Assembly (NCBI GenBank): GCA_965153455.1
Contig: OZ234493.1
Coordinates: 2,790,001 to 2,854,000 of the forward strand
Length of the DNA stretch: 64,000 nucleotides
Source of the DNA: Sphagnum compactum
Lineage: Eukaryota > Bryophyta > Sphagnopsida > Sphagnales
Reading direction: 5' to 3'
Part shown: positions 1 to 10,910 of the stretch, piece after piece
How positions within the stretch are numbered: the stretch's first letter is position 1
Layout of the letters: each line of letters begins with the position of its first letter
Translations under genes and position numbers: made by a program
The notes under the pieces: model-generated
What the model saw: the letters and a program-made list of their open reading frames with translations, nothing else
Told to the model about the DNA's origin: nothing
Database searches by the model: none

Positions 1-2382
1 AAGTTGATCTTGGAACTTGAAAATCTTCATTTTCCTTTCATCCCAAGGACATTTTGTTGACCATCTTAGGAGTTGACTATATACACATCCAAATTAAAGT
101 TGTAACAAAATAAGTAATGGGATAGAAATGTGGTTTTAGATATTCTTCATGCTTGTGTGATTGTTCACAACATGACAACGGATGAAAATAATTAATTTTG
201 ATTGTAATTGTGCTTTCTCAAAGGTAGGCCGGTTGGTTCAAACATGGATTATCATTTGAAAGATTTCACATACATGAAAATGAAAACATAGAATGTCATT
301 GCAAATTGAAGAATTTCATTTTTAGTAGAACTTTTATGGGCTTTCAAGGGTCATGACCATGTCAGTTGAATGAAATTATGCTAAGGTATGACCTATTACA
401 TATAATTAGCTTGTAGAGCATGTGTTGACTATTGCAATGATGCTCTCTTTTGTCAATTCATAATTTGTGTCAATAATATCACCCACTAAAGTTCCAACGT
501 TGCCCACCAAAGTTGAAACATGTGTGGGATTTGTAATGTTGACCACCAAATTTGTGAAATTTGCAAGAGTTGCAACAATTGTCAAAATGATAGACAATGT
601 CACTCAAGGTCATAAATTTTTAAGTTATTTTGATGTTTGAAGCTTGAATTACTCTTGAGCTTCATTTGTCTACACTTGGTCTTTTAGCAGAATCAATGCA
701 ATGTTAATCCTTACAGATTTATGACTTTTTTAGGATGGCAATTGTCATTTTATTATGGCCTTTGCATGAACTTTTAGTGTTTTGATTTTGGCTAAGTTTT
801 CAAGCTCTCTTAAGTTGTTTTCTTTCCTAGTGTCCTTTCCCCATAGAGTCCCTAGACAATGTCTCAACATCAAGAACTTGATTTTGATCATAGTTTTAAC
901 ACATTTTGTCCCAACATGTGTTTGCATTTTAATTGATTCCTATGAATGGGTATTGCAAGATATGGAGGTACGAACAACAAAGTTGCCATTCTTTTTCCAT
1001 AATAAAATTCTTCCCTTTTTTCCCTGTCATGGGCGTGGAAATGACTCTTTGTTTGTTTGTTGTGAATGCCATCACTACTTTTACTTTCATTGGTGCCACC
1101 ATCAATCCCACTTATAAAGACAATTGTTGGGGTATTGATGGTCAATGTATCTTACACCAAAACAGAGTTAGACAAGGATTTTTTTGATCGAGGCCTACTG
1201 GTCAAATATGGTGGAGTGATTGAGGTGTGAGTTGAATGCAAGCCAAAATGGTTAGCATTGCAAATTGCAAGGACATTTATCACAAATTGTGAAACTTTTT
1301 AAAATGTTTTTAAATTATAATTTCTTTTGGATCCTATATTCTTAAATGTACAATATGCCATGAACATAAGGAGCATGGTATGGAAGATTAATGCATGTAC
1401 AATGCAAAGATAGGCAAAAATAAAACACACAAATGTTAAATACCCACATTGAATTGTGACCCGCCAATGAAAACAAGTTGTGAATTCCATTAACATCTAC
1501 AACAAATACCTTTTATGATTATGTGGAAAATTTTGGGGGCCAATATATCTAATTGCAAAGTACATTTGAAGAAGGGTAAAGAGTACACCCAAGCATTCAA
1601 TTAAATATGTAAACCCATGTAAAATTGTTGCAAGTCTTGACTTAACTTTTGAAATTTTGATCATGATGCAAGAACTAAAACAATTCAGTCAATGGTTTAA
1701 ATCTAAAATTCATCCTCACCAACATGTTTTGTACATGTAGTTGGAGTGTTTAAATGTGTCGGCTAGTAGTTCAATTATAACCTATTTGTGGATTGAATAA
1801 CTTTCAACCAATGTGCCCAAAGTGTGTATGAATGTGAGCATTGAAATAACTCCATGATGTGTGAAAGGCATTTTTATAAAGCATGGGAGTTGTACCTACA
1901 TATGTATCTCATCTAGGTAGCATCATTGGAGGATGATGGCATTTGAAGGGGGGAACACCATGGCATTAAAGCAAGATAGATAATGAATTGGCAAGTATAT
2001 GACATGGCACTATGTCAAATGTATAATAGACATGTCCATGGGCTACAATGTTCCTTATTGCAAACCGGGAAATGATATAAAGTGCAAGGAACATGAATGA
2101 CAATTTGGGAGCATGATGTTCATGTTTTTGGGTGTTTTGGCAATTGTGAAGGGATGTATGTATGTACAAGTTTGATATATGCCACTAACATTGGTGGTGG
2201 GTCAACATATTTAGCCACTCAACAAACACATGATTGAATGACAAAAACATAAAGTGCAAAGTACGAACTCCGCATCAAATTTCGCCAAATTTCAACTTGA
2301 AAATATGATTTCAACCAATAGAAAGGATTTTCTAAGGAAAAATTCCCCAAACTCCCAAGATTTTTTTATAATAAGTTTCAGT
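1..2382. other. AT-rich intergenic spacer, no gene seen
   Basis: Both strands carry only short open frames with no recognisable domain, no consistent splice structure and strongly AT-biased composition. I see no tandem array or clear terminal inverted repeat here. Treated as non-genic spacer. Confidence 0.6.
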
Positions 2383-2500
2383 AGGTAGCCAAAAATGTAG
2401 AAGGCTTTTTGTTTTTTTCTTACTTTCATATCTAGTATGTAGCCCAATTTGGCTAAATTATTTTCTGGATGATCACCACTTTGACTACATCACAAAATCC
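2383..2500 (+). repeat. Dispersed repeat, copy 1 of 2 (partner at 36276-36405)
   Basis: About 120 bp that aligns colinearly with 36276-36405 in the same orientation. Shared anchors include AGGTAGCCAAA, TAGCC(C/A)AATTTGGCTAA and GGATGATCACCA followed by GGCTACATCACAA or a close variant. The two copies are 34 kb apart and diverged, as expected for an old interspersed element. No terminal repeats or target duplications were identified, so its class is unknown. Confidence 0.6.
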
Positions 2501-3542
2501 TTAAAAGAAACCCTGCTACCTACACAATAACCACTTACAGCCCCCAACTACTTCCGTATTGTACTTACCAACTTACATAGGTAGTTTCTATAGGTTGTGT
2601 GACAGGAAAGTAGGAGGGTTTTACAGGATAGGTTACCAAAATGGAACCTTGATAACACAGTTGTGGTTAGCAATCTACTGACCATGAGGAGACAGTTGAT
2701 CTGTTCAAAGCCCACCTACCTGGCTACCTGATGTCGTCTCCTCACCCTCTCAAGTCCCCTTGAAACCAATCCCCCATTACACAAATCTAGTTTTCGAAAA
2801 CATTTGGCAAATCTGAAGCACTCGAACGTCTCATGCAAGACCAGTGGACAATCAACAGAGGGGTTGTTATATTAGTCCATCCAGACTTCAGACTTTCAGA
2901 TGAGGATTCAAATACTCCAGTTGTGACCATGACTCACATTTGAACACAGTAACCACATACCTCTTCTGTGAATAATCAGCAGAAACTTTATCCAGCCATC
3001 TTGTCATCTGTGATAAAAAAGCAAATAGGTCAAACCCTCACAGTGAAGGTCTGCTACATTTGCTCCAGTTGCTAGAGTGCTTTATGCCTTCGTTTGTAAC
3101 CTTGCCATATAAACATTTGCATGTCATCCAAAAAAAAGCATGTAACTTGTGGCTAACATAAAAGTTGTTCAGATAGCTGGAAGCCCATTATATTTCCCCA
3201 CACATAGCATGCAGACATGACTCCAGTATACTGTATCACAGTAATGCCCTTTCCATCCTTTACCTCACTGCAACCAATGGTTACCTCCACTGTCTGCCAA
3301 CCTGGACCATCTGATTGAGGCTACATGATGAACAACAAAGAAATGCACCATAGGTGTGATGTTCCACTGATAGTACATCCTGCCTGCCTTCTACAAACCC
3401 ATTTACATTGAGCAGATTGCAAAGTTCTTGAACTTAATTCATTCCCACAATTGCACAACATATATGCTATAGGAACAGTTGGTTAACTCAATTCATTCCA
3501 CATCACAAAACACATGCTATTGCAGCAGTGAAATTCCAACCT
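2501..3542. other. 3' flank of the VTI1 gene, no other gene seen
   Basis: Less AT-rich than the spacer to its left. It lies immediately downstream of the minus-strand SNARE stop codon, so its proximal part probably holds the 3' UTR and poly(A) region. No open frame with a recognisable domain was found. Confidence 0.45.
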
Positions 3543-5491
3543 TCAGCTCTTGAGCTTAACATAGATTACCAGCACAATGGCCATGATTAGGACACTGATT
3601 ATGCTCCCCATGATCCACTTGTTCCGATTCATTTGGCGTCCCATAGAATTCAGAATCCGCCGACTCTTACCAATGTTGTCGTCCACACCATGCAGCTGCA
3701 ATCCACATGACTCTTTAAGAACTTGGCACAACTATGTAGCTCCTTGTATTTCAAGAATCAAACCCAAACAACTGTTGCCCAGCTGAAATGAACTTCCTGC
3801 CAATACAATGTCCTGAACTACAGATAGAACTGTGAAAGCTGCCTAATCTTATTCACAATATAACACCGACTATTCCCCACCTGGGCACTTCTGAAAAAGC
3901 TAATTCTTCATGATTGCTTTGTACCAAAACCACAAGAGCACCAAGAGCACCACACATTATCAAGCTCTCATGCTTGAGAAATTCAACCCGAAGAGGAGTA
4001 TGAAGACATACATGCTAAAAAGCCATACAAACAAGTGGGATCTCTAGTGCAGTCAAGTTCATGGAGCATCTTTATAAACTAGGTCACTAACATGCATGAT
4101 CCTAACTGTCAACTCTGTAACAGATCAGCAAAAGCAAAACTGAGGCAGCAGGGTGATTTCAACTAAATAATTACCATTGATAGAAGTTAGAAAATGCAAC
4201 CTACCGTGCTGTGAGCATGTAGCAGTGTTTGACGCTGGGAATGGAGATCCTGGAGGATTGAAACACCAAGCTCCTCTGTTTCTAACAGAGTCCGTTTACT
4301 CTCCTTTATCCGCTCGCCTGATTGATTCAGTCTCTCTGTACTCATCAATATCCTGTTCCTCTGGTCATGTCCTGACTGCAACAGCATACCCAAATTGATT
4401 CATGAGTTTGGACCTATAACAGCTCACTAATTGAGACAGCAACATAGCTAAGTGTCCCAAAAAAAGGCAGGAAGTCCAAAGTTTAGTTGCAGACCGTCAC
4501 ATGCTCACCCATGCCTGACTCCATAAGCTCATCCCTGGAAGCAACAGGATCATGTGCTGATGACGATTTCTTGAAATCCCGCTTCAGGTTGTTCAAGTCA
4601 GACTTGTATTCTCGCAATTTTGCAAGAAGCATGGCTTTCTGTGTTGGTGGTAAGCTTCGTGCTTCAAGGTCCATTCTCCGGATCTATGCAATCAGACATC
4701 CAGTTTGAAGCCCTTGTGATTGCGTCAGACCAATTAGAGAACAAACTGTCCTGAATTCAAGATTAGCATACCTTCAACCTCAAAGGTATCACATACACCA
4801 TGACACACATAAATGAGATCCAGACAAAAAAAGTACCATACCAAAGATTCTGCCTCATCTAGTCCAGTCTTGAGCTCTGAAAGCTTATGCTTCTTCTCTT
4901 CTGCAATTGCACCAAGAAAAAAGAGCATAAGTAACAAGACATGGAAAGAGCAAACTGCCAAACAAGGTTAAATTTTGCAAGAGTACTCAAATTGAGCATT
5001 GAGGAATAAGGGGCTGAGATAGCAAATTGATTGAAGAAACAGACCAAAGTACCTAAGATTCAATCAAAGTGTTAAAACTTGCAATTCATCAACGAAGATC
5101 TGGTAATTGATGCAGAAAGGAACAAGATATCAACTGAAGAGTGACGGTAAAAAGGGAAGAAGAAGAAAATTTCTACAAAAAGAAAAGAAAAAGTCAGTAA
5201 TAGACACAAAAAACCCGGATCAACCATGCTTTTGGACCGAAACCTAAAAATAAGAAAAATTGCCAAAGAGCTAAAACGCAATAACAAACCGAAGGTATCG
5301 GCGAAAGACAGTCCAGAGTGACGAGGCATCCCTGGAAATTATTTCCATCCAAATCCAAGTGATAAAGAAGATGAGGAGAACCACCTATACTACATACCTC
5401 CATGAAGAGACAAAACCGATGCGCACTTGCGGGATAGATTTGCAGAGACCTCACAGTATTGGCGTTCGTAGCCTTCAAAGATCTCGCTCAT
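3543..5491 (-). CDS. VTI1 (VTI11-like): VTI1-type Qb-SNARE, five exons, complete
   Basis: Exons on the minus strand are 5491-5398, 4900-4842, 4683-4509, 4371-4205 and 3695-3543. All introns are GT-AG, and the exons join in frame to 215 residues, close to the ~220 usual for plant VTI1 proteins. The start is ATG at 5491; the product opens MSEIFEGYERQYCEVSANLS, the conserved VTI N-terminus. Residues ~1-100 form the Habc helical domain and ~112-185 the SNARE motif, with the probable zero-layer Gln near residue 155 in LHSQRQTL. A C-terminal anchor (~193-212, IMGSIISVLIMAIVLVIY) ends in a short tail. By family knowledge, Qb-SNAREs of this type work in vesicle fusion at the trans-Golgi network, prevacuolar compartment and vacuole, in complexes with syntaxin-like Qa-SNAREs. 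No disabling lesion is visible. The acceptor of exon 4 (CAG at 4374-4372) was chosen over the upstream TGCAG because only it keeps frame. Confidence 0.93.
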
Positions 5492-5714
5492 GGCTGCTGC
5501 TGCACACGGAAGATCAGACAAACGGCGAGAAAAAAATGCTAGACCTCGAGCCTTTCGCGTACGCTTGCGTAAACCGTGGTGCTTGGCTCCCTGCACAGGA
5601 AACACCACAAACAACGCGGACTAGAATGCGAAGAAGTCTTGGCTCGCGCTCCGTCTCTCTCTCTTCTCTTCTCTCTCGCGCGCACTTGCTGGGCTCTTCC
5701 GTAAAGAGAGCGGG

Positions 5715-6540
5715 GTCCAATTATTTCCATCCTGGTGGATGACTCTCATCCATCTTCCAAAAGAGAGTAGTACTAGAAGCCTTTGAACGGGTAGATGCAA
5801 TTATTTCTGGGGTCCCTTCCAATCCAATTATTTTCATCCTATTCGATGACTCTCATCCAAATTTAGTGCTAGAATGCCTTTTTAAGGGGTTTGATGCAAT
5901 ATCTCTGTTTATGAGGTCCCGCCAGAATCCAATTTTTTCCGTCCTTGTGGATGGGTCTCATCCATATTCCACACGAAAATAGTGCTGAGAAGCCTTTTAA
6001 CTGGTAGATGTAAATTTTTAGCTGTTTCCGGGGTCCCATCCAATCCAATTATTTTTGTCCTCATCGATGACTCTCATCCATCTTCCACATGAAAATAGTG
6101 CTAGATGCCTTAAATGATAGATGCAATATGGATTCTCTGTGGAGTCCGGTCCAATCCAATTATTTCCATCCTTTTGGATGACTCTCATCCATTTTTCCCA
6201 CACCAAAATAGTGCTGGAAGACCTTAATGCAATCTCTCTGTTACTGAGTTCCACTCCAATCGAATGATTTCCGTCCTTGTCAATGACTCTCATCGATGTT
6301 CCACACAAAAATAGTGCTAGAAGCCTTGAATGGATCGCAGTCTGTTTCTGGGGTGCAGTCCAATCGAATTATTATTTCCATCCTGGTGGATGAATCTCAT
6401 CCATATTCCATACCAAAAAATTAGTGCTAGGAAGAAGCTTTTGAGGGGTTGATGCAATATGGCTGTTGCTGGAGTCTGTTCCAATCCAATTATTTCTGTC
6501 CTAGTTGATGACTGTCATCCAAATTGCAGACAAAGCCCTA
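5715..6540. repeat. Degenerate ~110-bp tandem repeat array upstream of VTI1
   Basis: About eight diverged units recur with starts near 5722, 5826, 5930, 6047, 6157, 6262, 6369 and 6490, a period of roughly 102-122 bp. Each unit carries a core like ATTATTTCCATCCT, then GGATGACTCTCATCCA, a CCACAC-type stretch, AATAGTGCTAGAAGCC and GATGCAAT. Open frames crossing it simply echo the repeat and are not genes. It begins about 220 bp upstream of the SNARE start codon, so it overlaps the likely promoter region. Confidence 0.85.
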
Positions 6541-6854
6541 TGTAACGCACCGACATAATTTCTAAGCGGTGCTTAGTATGTGATCTGCACAGTAATAAAA
6601 ACTGGATGAAGAAAAGTCAAAACATATCGGTTTGGCTCAGGAAAATTGGTTTGGCTCTGCAAACTTGCACAACTTGCCGTGGCTGGTAAAAGGCACAGTT
6701 GCTGCACTCCTGCACAAAAAGAGTGTAATGAGTACGATTCGACTGCTACCCAGTGTTTCTGATTGGCTGATCATAATAATTGGTTCAGATGGTTGCTATC
6801 AATAGTCCCCCCACCTGTTTGTTTGCTCTCCAAGTTTCAGTTTTATGGGTGAGG

Positions 6855-6879
6855 TTATATATATATATATATATATATA
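6855..6879. repeat. (TA)n microsatellite
   Basis: Uninterrupted alternating TA run abutting the left end of the foldback element that follows. Shorter TA repeats also flank its right end, which may reflect insertion into a TA-rich target. Confidence 0.8.
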
Positions 6880-7164
6880 GGAAAATTTTAAACTCACACC
6901 TTTTTTGGTTAAATTCACACCCTTCGCGCGTCAGATTTTATGCAGATTATACTTTAAGAGTATGTTCCTTTATCAGTTCAATTACTTCTGCGGGCAAGTT
7001 CTTGAGTTGTGCCCTGATTGACCACAGACCATAGACCACAGACCACAAACCCTAACTGTTTACAGGGGGGTGGGGCAGACACTCAAATTTAATCTGCATA
7101 TAATCGGACGTGCGAAGAAAGGGTGTGAATTTAACCCGAAAAGGTGTGAATTTAAAATTTTCCT
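6879..7164. mobile_element. Foldback MITE-like element with ~80-bp terminal inverted repeats
   Basis: The left arm (6879 to ~6955) starts AGGAAAATTTTAAACTCACA. It is matched by the reverse complement of the right arm (~7085-7164), which ends GGTGTGAATTTAAAATTTTCCT in two overlapping stretches. The arms share AAATTCACACCCTT, a CGCRCGTC block and a TGCAGATTA block, with a few mismatches. The ~130-bp centre carries a short GACCACA-type repeat. Length (286 bp), lack of coding capacity and TA-rich flanks fit a Stowaway/Mariner-like MITE with TA targets, but superfamily assignment is inference. Confidence 0.8.
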
Positions 7165-7539
7165 ATATATAAGGTAGATAGCAATGTTGAGCGGGTATGA
7201 GAAAAAAAGTGAGAATTAGGCCTTGATCAAATGTGTATTTTAATTTTATTGAAACCCTGGTAGGGTATTTAAGAAAATCGGGGTCATGGTTTCAAAGTTT
7301 AGAATTAATTAAGGTGTCAGGAGGTCAATAGTCAGTAGGGTTTAGTCTTTAGTTGTTTAATCATTTAGTCAATGTTTAGTTAGTACTTAATTTAGGGTTT
7401 AGTTAGGTTTAGGGTTTAGCAAGCAAATGGCAGTGTTTCAAAGCTGCTTACTCATTGTGTGTGACTTTGTCTCACTTTCTTGCATTTTATTTTCTTTCTT
7501 GCTTAACTTAATGTGCTTAATTAGTTAGTTTGCTTAATG

Positions 7540-8035
7540 TTGTTCTGTGTTCCTCTTACTCGACCTATTACTTTGCTCCTCTTCAATGTTCTGTTCCTCT
7601 TGCTTGACCTGCTGCTCCGCTCCTCTTGCTCGACCTATTTCACTTTTCTTACTCGACTTGCTGCTTCGCTCCTCTTGTTCAAATTACTGTTCTGCTCCTC
7701 TTGCTCGACCTGCTGCTCTGCTCCTCATGTTCAACCTGTTGTTCCGCTCTTCTTGCTCGACCTATTGTTCCACTCCTCTTGCTTGACTACTTGTGCTTTT
7801 CTTGCTCAACATGCTGCTCTGCTCCTTTTGCTCGACATGCTACTCCACTCTTCTTGTTCGACCTGTTCCACTCCTCTTGCTCAACCTCTTTACTCAAGTA
7901 TCTTTTTGTTATGCTCATGATTTTGTTGTTCCGCTCTTTTTGCTTGACATCTTTGCTCAAGTACCTTTCTGTTATGCCTATTTTGCTGCTCCTTATTCCT
8001 CTTACTCAACCCTACTGTTCTACTCCTCTTGTTTC
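7540..8035. repeat. Minisatellite of ~24-27-bp CTCCTCTTGCTCGACCTG units
   Basis: Many imperfect copies of a unit close to GCTCCTCTTGCTCGACCTGC run head to tail, degenerating toward the right end. All three plus-strand frames stay open because the repeat lacks stops, giving Leu/Ser-rich translations with no domain character. I do not call these genes. Confidence 0.8.
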
Positions 8036-8450
8036 AAATTGGTACTTCCCCCCCTTTTCTTTTTTGCAGGTGTGGAATGTGGAGGAATCCAAATTCAAGT
8101 TCTTCAAATTCGAGTTCTTTAGGCCAAACTTGGAAGGTGAGAATTTTTGTGTTCAATTTTTGTTTATTGAGTTTTTTTAATCATCCATGTTTTTGGGAAA
8201 TGGTGGTTGATAATGTGTTTTTTTTTTGTGCATGAACATTTGGACATTATACATTTAATAATTATTTTTACACATTGCATTTCATTTGCACAATTGCATT
8301 GTGTATTTTTTGAGCACATTGCATTTTATTTTTCTTTCAATTGCTTGTAAATGTTTAGGTTGATTTTCATATAACTAGCAGAATATTATTTTGGCAAAAA
8401 ACATTTTATTTCTAATTTCTCCTTTAAGGAAAGTAATATTCTAGTAGAAA

Positions 8451-10910
8451 ATGGGGGAATCAAATCAAAATGAAAATTTTATTTTGATTAAAGAAAATCA
8501 AATAAATGAAAATGAAATGTACATTGAAGAAGATGTGGAAAGAAGAGAAAGTGAAAATGTGCAAATAGAAAATAGCAAAGTTGAAAAAAATGGGGAACAA
8601 ATAATGAAGAAAAATTTGCAAAAATTACATGTTCAAATTTTTTTTTGGAAAGGGCATAATAAAAATTCTTTATGTTGGGCATTTTATTGTGTGAATGATG
8701 GGAAAGAAGTTGAAGTTGCATCCCACCAAATCATGAGATGTATTTTATGTTATGATAATACAATAATATTCTTATTGCAAGAACTAAAGAAAGAAATGGA
8801 CTAATAACTTATTATAAAACTTATGTTATAATTACTCTTAAAAAACATGTAGATGCAAATCATTCTATAATTGTGAAATTTTTTGAAGAAGAAATTAACA
8901 ATGAAATAGTAAGAACTATTGAAAGACAACTTACAAAGAAAAGGCCAAATGTTCCAACAAGTGCAATATCTCTTTTTTTTGTTGTAAAAGAACCTTTCAA
9001 TAAGGATGATGTGCAGCAAAAAGCCTTTTTGCAAGACCTTGGCCTTTTGATTGTGAAAAATAATTTACCATTACAATTTGTTGAAAGTGTATGGTTTAAG
9101 CATTTAATATTACATTTGTCTCTTAGAGTTGTGTTCTTCTCTATAAAAAAATTTCTCAACAAATATTACTTAACTTGGTGGAGAAAACGAAACAATATAT
9201 GTTTTGCCAAAATTAACAGATTGTATTTCTACCACATGAGGCTTTAACTTGTGGATGTCAAAGGGTGCACATGATATATATGCTCGTGTTATAAACTTTT
9301 TGGGATGTGATTGGCAACCCAAACAAGTAACTATTGGTTTGTTTAAGACAACATAAATTACTAGGCAAACTTTAGCTAACAATTTGACAAAATTGTTTGA
9401 TCAATATGGGCTAAGAAACAAAATCATTGCCTATGTTAAGGATGGGGGCTCAAATTTAAATACTATGATAATTGCTTTAAAATCTGTTGTAAAATGTGAA
9501 CTCTTTGGTTTAGATGAAAGTTTTTAGGGTGTTTGTTTTGGCCATGATTTTTCCAAAGCATGCCAATATGCTATTACTAACGAAAAAGTTTGCAAGAATA
9601 TCAAGTTTGTTTCAATCAAATCTGCCCAGTCATATTTGCAAAAATGTATAACTTGGCCTAAAAAATCTAAAAAAGGTAAACAAAAATGGAATTAGGCTTG
9701 TTCAAATTCTAACTTGCCTCTAAGAAAATTAAATACTCCAATGAAGACAAGGTGATTATTTAATCTATTGCAATTTTTTTTCCAAAATTGTCTTTCTTGT
9801 TTCTTATTGATTTGTTCTAGTCAAATTTTCTAACATTGGAATTTTAAATTTGTTTACAAATTTGCCAGCAAAATCATTATGTTTCAAGAAGCCTTACAGT
9901 TCAAGGATGTTATTATTCTTTGTTATAGTAGGCAAAATACTATCAGAATAAGTGGAAGAGTTCTTCCTCTTTTTACATGGCACATCTCTAAGTAATTATG
10001 GACTCCTTATCTCTTGTTGTGATTGCTTATGTTTTGAACCAATCTAAGAGCCACTGGTTACTTTTTGATGCATTATAGTCTGCCATTACTATGTGCTTAA
10101 AATTCAGGGAAGAAACTATAAACCCATCTCCCCCAGTTAGTTTGATTGATGATGATTATGGGATAGCTTTTGAATTATCTTTATTTGCTTCCAACATTAG
10201 AAGAGAATTTTGTAGTGTTTTGGATTCTTTTCTTTCTTTTTTAAGAAAATTTGAAAAAACAAAAACTCACAACATGTTGTCTTTGATGTTAGACCCTAGA
10301 TTCAAAAGCCTTCATCTAGTATTTTTTTTATTGCGTGAAAGGAAGGTGTAAGTATTGTGGATGAATGTGATAGGAGAACTTTATATCCTATGCTTTTGAA
10401 GTGTTATCATCATTTGCATCCAATGACAAAATCTGTTGGATGTGTAGATCAAACATGTGATGAAGATTCTAATTTGAATATTTTTCAATAGACTGCATTC
10501 ACAAGTGAACCATCAAAGGAACTTGTCACCAGGAACCTATTGATTTTCAAACGTTACCAAGTGGATCTCAAAGACATCAAGTGTCCTTTTCAATGGTGGG
10601 GAAAACACGAAGCGATGTTTCCTATAGTTGGGTTTTTGGCTTGTCAAATCTTAGGCATTATAGGGTCACAAATTGAAACAAATTTTTTTTTTCTTTTAGC
10701 GGTCATACTTACAAATCTTAGGAGATGTCATTTACAATAAAAGAACTTAAATTTTTTTATTTTTGTGAGCAAAAATTGTCCAAATGATCCTAGAAATGGA
10801 TGTAAAATGTCTTCCAATTCCGTAGAGTTAATTCAACAAATTTAGGTTTTGAAGAAGATTTAGAAAAATTTGAAGGTTCATTTGAACGAGATGAAATAAT
10901 GGACATATAA
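8451..10910 (+). pseudogene. Decayed hAT-superfamily transposase with BED zinc finger
   Basis: Conceptual translation across frames gives a recognisable but broken hAT transposase. Around 8720-8870 there is a BED-finger-like CxxC, then LKKHVDANHS after a frame break. Near 9420-9540 comes IIAYVKDGGSNLNTM and a CELFGLDESF segment. Around 9570-9660 are KACQYA and SAQSYLQKCITWPKK, and at 10090-10320 MLDPRFKSLHL. A C-terminal dimerisation-type region at ~10540-10910 includes PFQWWGKHEAMFPIVGFLA and FEGSFERDEIMDI. In-frame stops and frameshifts occur repeatedly (for example near 8805, 9245, 9355, 9525, 9693 and 10490). Two short intact pieces remain, but no full protein can be made. Terminal inverted repeats and target duplications were not found, so element boundaries are unknown. 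Confidence 0.8.

Noticed and set aside
6018-6308. 96-residue minus-strand frame with repeated MRVIDKDGN-like motif
   Set aside because: The repeated peptide is just the translation of the 110-bp tandem array upstream of VTI1.
7537-8180. Leu/Ser/Cys-rich open frames up to 184 residues
   Set aside because: They follow the CTCCTCTTGCTCGACCTG minisatellite in all three frames; period and composition explain them.
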